Source: JBFEUI01 sp041547565 (GTDB taxonomy: Bacteria > Pseudomonadota > Gammaproteobacteria > Thiohalomonadales > Thiohalomonadaceae). From it: DNA of 5,823 bases. Where the stretch lies: assembly GCA_041547565.1 (NCBI GenBank), contig JBFEUI010000133.1, positions 1 through 5,823 of the forward strand, read 5' to 3'. Every line of letters begins with the position of its first letter. Positions within the stretch are counted from its first letter, which is position 1. The notes below the pieces were generated by a model. That model saw nothing but the letters and a program-made list of their open reading frames with translations, ran no database searches and was not told the origin of the DNA. Shown here in pieces: positions 5,676-5,823 of this stretch. The translations under genes were made by a program, and so were the position numbers.

Positions 5676-5689
5676 ATGATGCATATCAC
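5676..5689. promoter_or_regulatory. FNR/ANR-box-like site
   Basis: ATGAT-GCAT-ATCAC matches the FNR pattern TTGAT-N4-ATCAA at 8 of 10 fixed positions, with both TGAT and ATCA cores intact. Oxygen-responsive control would suit a cytochrome gene, but the site is about 220 bases upstream of the cytochrome start and no clear -10 box sits at the expected distance. Confidence 0.3.
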
Positions 5690-5765
5690 TTAATGACAGT
5701 TTAAGGGTGAAACGCGCCCCCAGCACATGCTTCTTCACATCAATTCTTGATAAAATCATCTACTT

Positions 5766-5782
5766 AGAAAATCAGATTTTCT
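5766..5782. repeat. Perfect 17-bp palindrome with single-base centre
   Basis: AGAAAATC-A-GATTTTCT is a perfect 8-bp inverted repeat around one base. Its size and symmetry fit an operator for a dimeric regulator, possibly of a gene beyond the window end. No T-run or stable loop supports a terminator. Confidence 0.45.
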
Positions 5783-5800
5783 CCAAACCCGTACATATCA

Positions 5801-5822
5801 ATATATTCAAAATATATTCAAA
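5801..5822. repeat. Tandem 11-bp direct repeat
   Basis: ATATATTCAAA occurs twice in direct succession and the array reaches the window edge, so more copies may follow. An 11-bp period is about one helical turn, which would place each copy on the same face of the DNA. Confidence 0.6.
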
Positions 5823-5823
5823 A

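Larger units (their letters stand above)
5460..5823. other. AT-rich non-coding stretch upstream of cytochrome gene
   Basis: These 364 bases hold no complete gene I can support. They contain the cytochrome ribosome binding site, the barrel-protein tail, a Fur-like match, three dyads or half-symmetric sites and a tandem repeat. One line (5521-5580) has only 16 G or C in 60 bases, against clearly GC-rich genes before 4826. No credible -35/-10 promoter pair for the cytochrome could be chosen by eye. Confidence 0.6.

Noticed and set aside
5658..5759. Minus-strand 33-codon frame containing GARFTLKLSL
   Set aside because: The segment hints at a kinase-like or barrel-like C-terminus, but it is too short to assign, and no ribosome binding site or neighbouring homologous sequence supports it.

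Overview
The window looks like a chromosomal stretch from a gammaproteobacterium. This is an inference from gene families only: a type 2 thymidine/AMP phosphorylase beside a short PRPP synthetase, a YbbO-like reductase, a DUF481 outer-membrane protein and a periplasmic c-type cytochrome. These also point to a Gram-negative cell envelope and respiratory metabolism. Bases 1 to about 4830 are GC-rich and tightly packed on the + strand. The last ~1 kb is clearly more AT-rich, loosely packed, and its one clear gene is on the minus strand.

Region 1 (1-2358) is a probable + strand operon. It holds the 3' end of a type 2 thymidine phosphorylase/AMP phosphorylase family gene, a 288-residue ribose-phosphate pyrophosphokinase, and a DUF1614 polytopic membrane protein. 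A well-formed intrinsic terminator starts on the base after the third stop codon. The first two genes suggest salvage of (deoxy)ribose phosphate from nucleosides or nucleotides; the role of DUF1614 is unknown.

Region 2 (2382-4826) is a second + strand group: an SDR oxidoreductase resembling E. coli YbbO, a DUF481 outer-membrane beta-barrel protein, and a membrane-anchored putative zinc metallopeptidase (HExxHxxGxxD). Gaps are 10 and 26 bases. The metallopeptidase frame is complete from a good ribosome binding site to its stop except for one in-frame TGA at codon 23, just after the membrane anchor. This is the most noteworthy anomaly in the window.

Region 3 (4827-5823) is AT-rich. It contains a compound hairpin, a convergent minus-strand mono-haem cytochrome c gene, and just upstream of that gene a short frame ending in a typical outer-membrane beta-barrel C-terminus (AELNLRF-stop). 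That frame is probably the tail of a lost or decayed porin gene. The rest holds several dyads, a tandem 11-bp repeat and weak Fur-like and FNR-like matches, with no convincing complete gene. No tRNA, rRNA, CRISPR array or transposase was seen, and I found no clear new multi-gene system.
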